Below, one piece after another: positions 1 to 7,495 of a DNA stretch of 64,000 nucleotides. Position 1 is the stretch's first letter, and each line of letters begins with the position of its first letter. The DNA is taken from NCBI GenBank assembly GCA_036278715.1, contig DASUKN010000050.1, forward strand, positions 1 through 64,000, read 5' to 3'. Source of the stretch: Udaeobacter sp025935755. Its GTDB lineage: Bacteria; Verrucomicrobiota; Verrucomicrobiia; Chthoniobacterales; UBA10450. Below the pieces are notes generated by a model. That model worked only from the letters and a program-made list of their open reading frames with translations, ran no database searches and was not told where the DNA came from. The translations under genes were made by a program, and so were the position numbers.

Positions 1-168
1 GCTTAGTCGTTTCATGCGGCCGATGTATTCGCGGAACATTGTCCAACCGCGCGAGGCAAGCCTCTTACGCAGCACCGGCCGCTTACATGCTAGTTCGTGT
101 GACCGGTTGAGTTTGGTTCCCTTCTGACAAGAATTCGTAACTATCCTGCGCTTGTTACTTTTACACAT
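1..168 (-). CDS. possible partial small basic protein, cut by window edge
   Basis: An open frame on the minus strand runs from an ATG at 166-168 to the left edge (56 codons, no stop inside the window). The peptide begins MCKSNKRRIVTNS and is very rich in Lys and Arg, with RKRLASRGWTMFREYIGRMK near the edge. I see no strong ribosome binding site and do not recognise a family. It may be the N-terminus of a longer protein continuing outside the window, or a chance open frame. Confidence 0.2.
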   Translation of the reverse strand, partial: MCKSNKRRIVTNSCQKGTKLNRSHELACKRPVLRKRLASRGWTMFREYIGRMKRLS

Positions 169-250
169 TTTCGACAACGAGAGAGAAATGGGAAAGTTCA
201 CCGCGAAAAGAGTGGAGAGGCGAGCTCCGCGAGCCTGAAGTCGCCATATT

Positions 251-385
251 GAAGTAGCGCATGCGTCCCGCTTGCGAGACCAAGACGCACGCATTGACGT
301 AGCGCATGCGTCCCGCTTGCGAGACCAAGACGCACGCATTGAAGTAGCGCATGCGTCCCGCTTGCGAGGCCACAACGCAAGCCGG
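251..385. repeat. three tandem copies of a 45-bp repeat
   Basis: Units at 251-295, 296-340 and 341-385. The first two differ at one base (gaagtagcgc versus gacgtagcgc at the start); the third diverges after about 28 bases. Each unit contains the partial palindrome GCGCATGCGTCCCGCTTGCG. Open frames cross it on both strands only because 45 is a multiple of three. The rest of the 169-582 gap shows no gene I can support, so this is best read as an intergenic repeat in front of the large secreted protein gene. Confidence 0.85.
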
Positions 386-582
386 CGGCTCGCGCTACCA
401 CGACCTCGGTGCGACTTAAACCCGTACTTAGCGGCTAACATTACGATCCAAACGGAGCGCATTTCAGTGTGTCTGCGGGCGCGTGTGAAAATGAGGCGGC
501 TTATCCGCGGCATGTGGATGTTGCATACTCCCGCCCAAATACTTGCCGCATCGTGCATCGCGGAACAAAGTGCGCTTTCATT

Positions 583-3500
583 ATGATTTCGCGTCGCGTG
601 TTCGTTGGAATTATTTTTCTCGCTGTTTGCACGATCGTTGCTGCGTCCGCGGGAGAGTTCGATTCGATTTTGCGGTGGCGTAATGTTGGGCCTTATCGGG
701 GTGGACGGACACGCGCCGTCTCCGGTGTGCCGTCGCAGCCAAATGTTTTCTACATGGCTCCGGTGAACGGCGGCGTTTTTAAATCGATTGATTACGGGCG
801 CACATGGCAGCCGATTTTTGATGATCAGCCAACAGCATCGATCGGCGCGCTGGCAGTCGCGCCATCGAATCCAAATGTTGTTTATGCCGGCAGCGGTGAA
901 GGATTGCATCGGCCGGATCTTTCCATTGGCGATGGAGTTTATAAGTCGACTGATGCCGGAAAAACATGGGCGCACCTCGGATTGCGCGATGGTCAGCAGA
1001 TCCCGCAGGTGGCGGTCGATCCCCGAAATCCGGAATGGATCTTTGTTGCCGTGGCCGGCCATCCGTACGGGCCTAACGAAGAACGGGGTGTTTATCGATC
1101 ATTAGATGGCGGCAAAACCTTCGAAAAGGTGTTGTACCGCGATGAGAATATCGGCGCGAGCGATGTGCAGATCGATCCGACGGAGTCCCAGATTGTTTAC
1201 GCTGCCTTGTGGGAGTCGCGCGAAGGACCGTGGGAAAACGGCGTGTTCAATGGCAACGGCGGCGGCATTTTCAAGTCGGTCGATGGCGGTAAGACGTGGC
1301 GCCAATTAACGAAAGGTCTGCCGGAAAACATTGTGCAGGCGAATCTCGCTATTGCCCCGAGCGCGCCGAAAACGCTCTTTGCCGCCGTGAAAACAAAAAC
1401 GATCGCGAAACTTTATCGGTCGGATGACGGCGGCGAAACCTGGCATGGCACGACTGATGATCCGCGGCCCGGCCTTGGAATTGGTGGTGGCGATCTGCCG
1501 GTGGTGCGGTTCGATCCGAAAAATCCGCAAATCGTTTACTCCGCCAGCGTTGTTTGTTGGAAATCGACCGACGGCGGTAAAACCTGGGACGGCTGGCGCG
1601 GCGCGCCTGGCGGAGACGATTATCAAAATATTTGGATTAATCCGAACAATCCCGACATCATCCTGCTGGGCGCGGACCAGGGCGCGATTGTTACGGTGAA
1701 TGGCGGAAAGAGCTGGAGCTCCTGGTATAACCAGCCGACCGCGCAGATGTACCATGTCAGCGCAGACAATTCGTTTCCGTACCGGCTTTATAGCGGTCAG
1801 CAGGAAAGCGGTTCGGTTGGAATCAAAAGCCGTGGTGACGAAGGCGAAATCACCTTCCGCGACTGGCGACCTGTCGCGGCGGAGGAATATGGCTACGTCG
1901 TTGCCGATCCACTCGATCCAGACATCATCATCGGCGGAAAACTGACCCGGTTCGATCGTCGCACCGGCCAGGCGCAAAACATTCTTCCAGTCCCGGTGCA
2001 GACACAGGATTTCCGGATGATTCGGACCGAGCCGGTCGTGTTTTCGCCGATCGATCCACATTTGCTTTTTTTCGCCGGAAACACGCTTTGGCAAACGCGC
2101 GACCGTGGCGACCACTGGGAAAAGATCAGTCCGGATTTGTCACGACCGAATTACGAGTTGCCTGCGAGCATTGGAAAATACAAGGAGGACGCAACGAAGC
2201 AGGCGCATCGGCGTGGCGTGATTTACGCGGTGGCGCCGTCGCCGCTCGCTGCGAACCGGATCTGGTGCGGAACCGATGATGGTTTAATTCATCTCACAAC
2301 CGATGCCGGCAAAACCTGGAACGATGTGACGCCGCCGGATCTTTCCGCGTGGCAGAAGATTTCCGTGATCGAAGCCGGACACTTCGATGCGAATACTGCT
2401 TACGCGGCCGTCAACACATTGCGACTCGATGATGTGAGGCCGCACATTTTTGCGACGCACGACAGTGGTAAAACGTGGACGGAGATCGTGAATGGAATAC
2501 CGAATGGGCAAATCATCAATGCAGTTCGCGAAGATCCGAAACGCAAAGGGCTCCTGTTCGCCGCAGCCGAAAAAGGTGTTTATGTGTCATTCAACGACGG
2601 CGCGAACTGGGAATCGCTGCGATTGAATCTGCCTGCGACTTCGGTGCGCGATTTGATCGTTAAGGACGACGATCTCTGCGTTGGCACGCACGGCCGCGGG
2701 TTTTGGATTCTCGACAACATCACGCCGCTGCGGCAATTCGAGCCTGCCGGCGGGGTCGGTGACCCCGGTGCCAAACCAAACGAAGCCGCAGCCGGCGCCC
2801 GCGGCTACAAGGAACCAAAATTGTTCAAGCCGCAAACGGCCTTGCGCGTTCGCGCGAACCTAAACACCGACACGCCGTTGCCGCCGGACGAACCGGCTGG
2901 CGAAAATCCGCCGGACGGCGCTATGATCGACTATTTCCTGGCGAAAGACGCGAACGCTCCGGTCACAATAGAGATCAAAGACAGCAAAGGGCAGTTGGTC
3001 CGAAGATATTCAAGTGCTGATAAGCCGGTCGCGGCGAATCCCAAGCGGCTAAGGATTCCGGGCTATTGGATTCGGCCGGCTCGATTGGTTTCCACAAAGG
3101 CAGGGATGCACCGTTTTCTGTGGGACATGCATTACACACCAATCGCGGGATTGGAACCCGAGTTCCCGATTTCAGCGACGTATCGCAACACCGCGCCGCA
3201 GGCAACTTCACCCTGGGTTACCCCGGGTGACTACACAGTTACACTGACGGTTGACGGCAAAACTTTCACTCAGCCGTTGGCCGTCGCGATGGATCCGCGT
3301 GTCAAAGTGCCGACCGTCGATCTCCAGGAACAATTCGATCTCTCGTGGAAATTATATCAGCTGCGGCTCAAGCTGGCGCCGGTGGGTGCGAAATTTGACG
3401 AGATCGCCGAGCAACTAACGAAACTGAAAGCGCGAGCAGCGGAACAACCCGGGGTCACTCAACAACTCGAAGCGTTCGGTCAAACACTGATGGCATTCGG

Positions 3501-3753
3501 ACCACCGCATCCGCGGCCAGGCGCGCCCCCGTCGTTCTTCGTTTTAGATTCGGCCAAGCATTTGTTCGAAGACATGCAGAGCGCAGATGCTGCCCCAACA
3601 GCGGCAATCAAGGCCGCTTCGGCGGATCTCGAAACCAGGGTGAGCGCAGTCATGGAGGCTTGGCGCAAACTGCTGGAGTCCGATCTTCCCGCGTTGAATC
3701 ACCAACTGAAACAAGCCGGATTTCCTGAGATCGAAACGGAAACGCAGCACTGA
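583..3753 (+). CDS. secreted sortilin/BNR-type beta-propeller repeat protein
   Basis: About 1056 residues from the ATG at 583, chosen because it opens directly into a signal peptide (MISRRVFVGIIFLAVC, then an ASAG cleavage region); the longer frame from 469 adds 38 residues without signal character. The mature protein begins with a conserved WRNVGPYRGGRTRAV stretch and then carries many Asp-box/BNR-like units of the type KSxDxGKTW (for example around residues 60, 115, 190 and 260), as in Vps10/sortilin-like and Ycf48-like seven- and ten-bladed propellers. The C-terminal third is non-repetitive with an FnIII-like stretch and a helical tail. Such proteins are annotated as glycosyl-hydrolase-like, but no catalytic motif is evident. 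Likely a periplasmic or extracellular binding protein; substrate unknown. Confidence 0.85.
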   Translation: MISRRVFVGIIFLAVCTIVAASAGEFDSILRWRNVGPYRGGRTRAVSGVPSQPNVFYMAPVNGGVFKSIDYGRTWQPIFDDQPTASIGALAVAPSNPNVVYAGSGEGLHRPDLSIGDGVYKSTDAGKTWAHLGLRDGQQIPQVAVDPRNPEWIFVAVAGHPYGPNEERGVYRSLDGGKTFEKVLYRDENIGASDVQIDPTESQIVYAALWESREGPWENGVFNGNGGGIFKSVDGGKTWRQLTKGLPENIVQANLAIAPSAPKTLFAAVKTKTIAKLYRSDDGGETWHGTTDDPRPGLGIGGGDLPVVRFDPKNPQIVYSASVVCWKSTDGGKTWDGWRGAPGGDDYQNIWINPNNPDIILLGADQGAIVTVNGGKSWSSWYNQPTAQMYHVSADNSFPYRLYSGQQESGSVGIKSRGDEGEITFRDWRPVAAEEYGYVVADPLDPDIIIGGKLTRFDRRTGQAQNILPVPVQTQDFRMIRTEPVVFSPIDPHLLFFAGNTLWQTRDRGDHWEKISPDLSRPNYELPASIGKYKEDATKQAHRRGVIYAVAPSPLAANRIWCGTDDGLIHLTTDAGKTWNDVTPPDLSAWQKISVIEAGHFDANTAYAAVNTLRLDDVRPHIFATHDSGKTWTEIVNGIPNGQIINAVREDPKRKGLLFAAAEKGVYVSFNDGANWESLRLNLPATSVRDLIVKDDDLCVGTHGRGFWILDNITPLRQFEPAGGVGDPGAKPNEAAAGARGYKEPKLFKPQTALRVRANLNTDTPLPPDEPAGENPPDGAMIDYFLAKDANAPVTIEIKDSKGQLVRRYSSADKPVAANPKRLRIPGYWIRPARLVSTKAGMHRFLWDMHYTPIAGLEPEFPISATYRNTAPQATSPWVTPGDYTVTLTVDGKTFTQPLAVAMDPRVKVPTVDLQEQFDLSWKLYQLRLKLAPVGAKFDEIAEQLTKLKARAAEQPGVTQQLEAFGQTLMAFGPPHPRPGAPPSFFVLDSAKHLFEDMQSADAAPTAAIKAASADLETRVSAVMEAWRKLLESDLPALNHQLKQAGFPEIETETQH

Positions 3754-3882
3754 TTTGCCGCGGTCAACGTCAATGGCCACGGTTGTGCCCGTCGCTCCAT
3801 GACGAGCGCTTCGTCCGTGTGGTGCGCGGAAATACACCCACGCTGCCCATACGGAAGCGGCTACAGTTCGGCGGCTACCAAC

Positions 3883-4176
3883 TCAGTGCCAATGACGATG
3901 GTGCCCGCGCCAGTAAGCGGGTCGGCCATAGAAACGATGCGCGCCGTAAAATCCATATCGCGGCCCGTACCAGCCGAAGCCCGGGCCGAAAGCGACGCCG
4001 ATGCGAACCGGCGGAACGAATACCACAGGCCGCGGCCGCGGTGGCGGTGCGTAATTGTAACGCGGAGTCGGAGCCTGGTAAGGCTCAATCATATCTGTGC
4101 CCGCGTTCGAGCGGACCGCCGTTCCAAACCCGAATGCCAATACCGCCAATCCCATCACGAAACATTTCTTTCCCAT
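3883..4176 (-). CDS. small secreted Pro/Tyr/Gly-rich protein
   Basis: Ninety-seven residues from the ATG at 4174-4176, which has a GGAGGA ribosome binding site about 11 bases upstream; an in-frame ATG further out (4260) adds 28 residues before the signal peptide and looks wrong. A signal peptide (MGKKCFVMGLAVLAFGFG) leads to a short mature chain of repeated Pro-Arg and Tyr-Gly segments (YAPPPRPRPVVFVPPVR) and a His/Trp/Arg-rich end (RGHHRHWH). No enzyme signature. Small envelope proteins of this composition are common in Verrucomicrobia and Proteobacteria; a metal-binding role for the His-rich tail is only a guess. Confidence 0.65.
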   Translation of the reverse strand: MGKKCFVMGLAVLAFGFGTAVRSNAGTDMIEPYQAPTPRYNYAPPPRPRPVVFVPPVRIGVAFGPGFGWYGPRYGFYGAHRFYGRPAYWRGHHRHWH

Positions 4177-4337
4177 AAACGAAGAGTTCCTCCAGTTGTT
4201 TCGGCGATTTAACCCGGGGATCCTGGCGAAGTTTCCCGGGAAAAAATGAGGCGCGTACATGTAATCCAGTTGAACCGAAGTATTGCAACGGAGCTCTATA
4301 AGCGCCGTCGCTTTCGGTCAGAGACCGCCGCTACGGA

Positions 4338-4928
4338 CTACTTCTTCTCGACGAAGGGGATGTACTTTTCGTAGCCCCTGTCTTTCATCTGTTCTAACGG
4401 GACGAAATGAAAGGCAGCAGAATAAAGGACGTAACGCCGTTTAGTGGGCGAGTTCGGGTCGCCAAACACGTGCCCGAGGCGAGCGTTACTTCGCTTTGCG
4501 CGCACCTGGACCCGTTGCATGTCGTTTGTGTTGTCAGGCACCTCGACAAGGGCATCGTACGAGATGGGTTTCGTGAACGTAGGCAGACCGACTTTGCCAT
4601 CGAACTTATCGACAGAAGAGAAAAGCGGTTCACCGGTAATGACATCGACGTAGACGCCGGCCTTCTCGTTGTTCCAAAACTCATTTTGAAAAGGTGTTTG
4701 CGAGCCGTTCCCTCGCACGACGTCGTATTCTTCGGCTTTTAAACGGCTTTTTAAAACAGCGTCGGTTGGCACCGGCCGGTTCGGATCGAAAGTGGTGGTT
4801 TCCTTTTTTATCTTCTGCGTCAGGAAAAAGAAATAAATCCCAATGACAGCCAGCAGAACGGCGATGCCTGCACCGACGTACGTACTGATCGCCGATTTTT
4901 CTTCACTGGTAATTCGGCCCCCACGCAT
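4338..4928 (-). CDS. membrane-anchored MsrB-like domain lacking all cysteines
   Basis: About 196 residues from the ATG at 4926-4928, which precedes a short cytosolic segment and one transmembrane helix (YVGAGIAVLLAVIGIYFFF, about residues 17-35). The remainder aligns by eye with methionine-R-sulfoxide reductase B: GVYVDVITGEPLFSS, KFDGKVGLPTF, ARLGHVFGDPNSP, RRYVLYSAAFHFVP. In active MsrB the second and fourth of these carry the zinc CxxC pairs, GWPSF and the catalytic RYCxNS cysteine. Here both zinc pairs are gone, the catalytic position is Val and the Trp is Leu. No cysteine remains in the chain, so reductase activity by the known mechanism is not expected. A frameshift is unlikely because the homology is continuous to the end. 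Probably a non-enzymatic relative. Confidence 0.75.
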   Translation of the reverse strand: MRGGRITSEEKSAISTYVGAGIAVLLAVIGIYFFFLTQKIKKETTTFDPNRPVPTDAVLKSRLKAEEYDVVRGNGSQTPFQNEFWNNEKAGVYVDVITGEPLFSSVDKFDGKVGLPTFTKPISYDALVEVPDNTNDMQRVQVRAKRSNARLGHVFGDPNSPTKRRYVLYSAAFHFVPLEQMKDRGYEKYIPFVEKK

Positions 4929-5097
4929 CGGATCGAGATGAACGTAATTGAATCCGCGATCAGCGCCGTCCGTCAAGGCGGAATACAGTAGTTTTATTTC
5001 GCATCTGAAGTGAACACCCACGCTGAATCTCGTGAAGCGATTGCGTCACCACATACGTCTTGCCCGCAAGAATGGCGTGTGATTGGCTAGCGAACCC

Positions 5098-5409
5098 ATG
5101 CCCAGGGAATTCAAACCGGTGCGGTTTTTCGTGATGATGGGGGTTGCGGCCTTTATCGTGTGCGGTGTTACGGCGTTCTACACAAAACGCGCAGAACACG
5201 GGCGTACCGCGGAGGAGCGACAGGCGTATTGGATTGGCGAGAAAGCGGGGGGACAAGCACCGCGTGACGCAACGTTGCTCACGCCCGCCGCGTTGAACAT
5301 GATGGCGCAGAAGTATTTCAAGGAACAAGGATCGGGCAATGAGTCCGATTGGAATCTCGCATTTGAACACCGTTACGAGGAAGGGTTCAACAAGACCCAT
5401 TCCAGGTGA
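5098..5409 (+). CDS. small single-pass membrane protein of unknown function
   Basis: From the ATG at 5098 the product is 103 residues (MPREFKPVRFFVMMG); a TTG at 5083 would add five. One transmembrane helix lies near the N-terminus (FFVMMGVAAFIVCGVTAF), followed by a polar, charged C-terminal part (RTAEERQAYWIGEKAGGQ, then FEHRYEEGFNKTHSR). It is divergent from the MsrB-like gene, with starts about 170 bases apart, so both may share a promoter region. I do not recognise a family. Confidence 0.5.
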   Translation: MPREFKPVRFFVMMGVAAFIVCGVTAFYTKRAEHGRTAEERQAYWIGEKAGGQAPRDATLLTPAALNMMAQKYFKEQGSGNESDWNLAFEHRYEEGFNKTHSR

Positions 5410-5711
5410 ATTCATTTCGGTCCGTCGTAACAGCGTCCAACTCTGAAAGTGTTCGGGAGCGAGGCGCTCAACTCGTCCGCGCGGTCTTCAATTGCAGGGT
5501 GTTGGAAGGCCCGGCTGTTGCTGAGTTTACCTGCCGTGGTAGGCATCTCGTTACGGCTGTGAAGCGCCACAGCACCCGACACGCACAGCGGATGTGAAGG
5601 AACGGGACGGCTGCCAACGCGTACCACCCAACGCCCAACGTCCAACGCTGAAGCTCAGAGAAGACTCATCAAAAGCGCAGACAGCTCCTGTGAGTTGCGT
5701 AATGATGTTCA
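5410..5711. other. intergenic stretch with no supported gene
   Basis: Three hundred bases between the small membrane protein and the HD hydrolase. Short frames exist on both strands but none has a plausible start, signal or family resemblance. The only pattern is a short run of CCAACG/CCAACGC direct repeats around 5625-5650. No terminator-like stem with a T tract was seen. Confidence 0.5.
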
Positions 5712-6287
5712 ATGAAGTTGTCGGAGAAGTTCGAAGAAGCGCTGATCTATGCGACGCGTGCGCATGCTAATCAGACGCGCAAGAAAACGGGGATCCCGTT
5801 CGTCGCGCATATTTTGGGCGTGACAGCGATCGCGCTTGAGTACGGCGCGAACGAAATAGAAGCGATCAGCGCGCTGCTTCACGACACCGTGGAAGATTGC
5901 GGTGGCGCGGAGCGATTGCGCGATATCCGGAAGAAATTTGGCGATGATGTTGCCAAAATCGTCGATGGATGCACCGACACAGATGCGACGCCAAAGCCGC
6001 CATGGTTGGAACGCAAACGCGCTTACATCGAGCATCTTAAATATTCCGATTCTCCAACACGGCTGGTATCAGCGTCAGATAAGTTGCACAACACGCGTGC
6101 AATTTTGGCCGACCTTCGGCGACACGGCTTGGAGGTATTCGAGCGGTTCGGTGGAAAAAAAGAGGGCACCGTTTGGTACTATCGGACTCTGGTGACCGCG
6201 TTTCGGCAGCACGGCGATCATGCCGATCTCATCGACGAACTGGATCGTGTCGTTGGTGAGATCGAAAAGTTCGTACGCGAACACTAA
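5712..6287 (+). CDS. HD-domain (p)ppGpp hydrolase-like protein
   Basis: A 191-residue single-domain protein. It matches the hydrolase half of RelA/SpoT and the small MESH1-type alarmone hydrolases: an early helix with AxRAHANQTRKKTGIPFVAHI, the metal-binding HD pair in ALLHDTVED (about residues 55-63), and DKLHNTRAI near residue 117 supplying the distal Asp. There is no synthetase, TGS or ACT domain. Known members remove pyrophosphate from (p)ppGpp or, in some cases, NADPH phosphate; the sequence cannot say which. If correct, it would lower the stringent-response alarmone. It stands alone, with neighbours that do not inform its role. Confidence 0.75.
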   Translation: MKLSEKFEEALIYATRAHANQTRKKTGIPFVAHILGVTAIALEYGANEIEAISALLHDTVEDCGGAERLRDIRKKFGDDVAKIVDGCTDTDATPKPPWLERKRAYIEHLKYSDSPTRLVSASDKLHNTRAILADLRRHGLEVFERFGGKKEGTVWYYRTLVTAFRQHGDHADLIDELDRVVGEIEKFVREH

Positions 6288-6467
6288 AGATTTGGCAGCT
6301 GCGATCTTTTGGTTGGGCAGGCGCTTTTCACCCGCCCGGTGTCGCTTAGAGAAAGTAACGTTCTAATTGCGCCGACGTTTTAACGATTGGGTGACGGCGA
6401 AGTTTAGCAATGTCGCGCCCTCTTTTCCCGCGCTTGCGAATCCGGCACGCTTTTCGCCGCCACGCGA

Positions 6468-6764
6468 ATGGCCTCTCGATCGTTCTTCACGATGCCTTGC
6501 GCGACAGCGGATTCCGCGGGTTATTCGTTGCTGCTTTACAGGACTGCAATGGGAACCGAAGACCATCTCGCCTATTCGGATGCGCTTCTATTACTCGAGC
6601 GCGGCGCGGATCCGAACCGCTCCGCGGCTAACGGCGTCACCCTTGGAAAAATGTTAAACGACTATCGCAGACATTTCCACGCAACACACAAGCCGGAGCC
6701 GGCGGAATTCGTCGCGCTTTGGAACCGGGCTCAGCAACACGGGGTGGTCGAGCAGGGTCAGTGA
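6468..6764 (+). CDS. short ORF with ankyrin-like segment, possibly a gene remnant
   Basis: Ninety-eight residues if started at the ATG at 6468. The middle part (SDALLLLERGADPNRSAANG, about residues 37-56) looks like the second half of an ankyrin repeat. The first 30 residues are poor, while the +2 frame over the same bases reads LHDALRDSGFRG, which would suit an ankyrin helix better, so a frameshift within a decayed ankyrin gene is possible. The Glu/Trp-containing C-terminus (EPAEFVALWNRAQQHG) seems intact. No signal peptide. Treat as a fragment or a small protein of unknown function. Confidence 0.35.
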   Translation: MASRSFFTMPCATADSAGYSLLLYRTAMGTEDHLAYSDALLLLERGADPNRSAANGVTLGKMLNDYRRHFHATHKPEPAEFVALWNRAQQHGVVEQGQ

Positions 6765-6818
6765 ATTGTCAGGACAAACAAAGAGTTGAGTTGCGACCTT
6801 TAATCCCCAATACCGGTG

Positions 6819-7190
6819 ATGAACGCGAGCCCACATAAAAAATTTCCATGGATGTGGTACTGGCTCGCGCTGTTCGTTATCACCGCTTTCGCGTTTGCGC
6901 CGATCGGATCAGTGCTGTTGTGCAGCGCTATTGCTAACACGTACGGGTGCAGAGTGGACGAAGGTTCGGCGCATCCGTGCATCATTGCCGGGCACGATTA
7001 CGGGGGTCTCCTTTATTCGCTTGGTGTGATGGGCTGGCTGATGCTTGTTAGTCTTCCAGCCGGTTTCTTCGCTTTTGTCGGCTGGTTGATTTTTCTGATT
7101 ATTCACCGTGCCACCTGGCAAAAACGGATTAGTGCCGGAGTTCCTCCTCCGGTTCCGTCCCCTCCGCGCAGTGCCGGAGGCGGCCATTAG
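6819..7190 (+). CDS. small three-helix inner-membrane protein
   Basis: About 123 residues from the ATG at 6819 (a GTG sits immediately before it). Three hydrophobic helices are visible: WMWYWLALFVITAFAF, GGLLYSLGVMGWLMLVSLPAG, and FFAFVGWLIFLIIH. A short loop between helices one and two contains two cysteines (NTYGCRVDEGSAHPC), which would face the periplasm if the N-terminus is cytosolic and could form a disulfide. The C-terminus is Pro-rich and polar. I do not recognise a named family. Confidence 0.55.
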   Translation: MNASPHKKFPWMWYWLALFVITAFAFAPIGSVLLCSAIANTYGCRVDEGSAHPCIIAGHDYGGLLYSLGVMGWLMLVSLPAGFFAFVGWLIFLIIHRATWQKRISAGVPPPVPSPPRSAGGGH

Positions 7191-7225
7191 CTCTCCGGCC
7201 CGGATTTGCAACTAAGGCGGTTGGC

Positions 7226-7381
7226 CTAACAATCGCAGCTCTTGCCGCAGTTGCATGCCTTGCCGCTATTCATAGGGCAATTTTTGCCGGTCGTCTTGCA
7301 CGAGGGCTGGTCCGCCGCCAGTGCAGTTGCGCAAATCACGGTCGCGACAATGGGATAGACAATTTTGGTGAACCTCTTCAT
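7226..7381 (-). CDS. 51-residue secreted cysteine-rich peptide
   Basis: ATG at 7379-7381, stop TAG at 7226-7228, 51 residues. A clear signal peptide (MKRFTKIVYPIVATVICA, with an ALAA cleavage region) is followed by a mature peptide of about 28 residues with six cysteines: one at residue 28, then C35, C43, C45, C49 and C51, the last residue. The spacing NxGKxCNCGKSCDC resembles metallothionein-like or small copper/zinc-binding peptides, although an arrangement of three disulfides is equally possible in the periplasm. No homologue is recognised. It lies between a membrane protein and an exported amidohydrolase. The signal peptide plus dense cysteines argue that this is a real gene despite its size. 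Confidence 0.6.
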   Translation of the reverse strand: MKRFTKIVYPIVATVICATALAADQPSCKTTGKNCPMNSGKACNCGKSCDC

Positions 7382-7495
7382 ACAAGTTTGAATTTGCGCT
7401 GGTATTGAAAGTTGCGCGAGAATAATTCAAGACCGCCGATCCTGAATCGCCAGCTCGCAGCTCCACCTCCGAGCAAATTAGACAACCGAGATTCG

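Noticed and set aside
251..385. CRISPR array
   Set aside because: Repeats are directly abutting with no spacers and no cas genes in the window.
469..582. N-terminal extension of the large propeller protein
   Set aside because: The extra 38 residues precede a clear signal peptide at 583, so they would block export; the start was moved to 583.
1306..2115. Long antisense open frame opposite the propeller gene
   Set aside because: It lies wholly opposite a coding region with high third-position GC and has no signal, ribosome binding site or family resemblance.
4338..4928. Selenocysteine replacing the MsrB catalytic Cys
   Set aside because: The frame reads a Val codon at that site with no in-frame TGA, so selenocysteine is not encoded.
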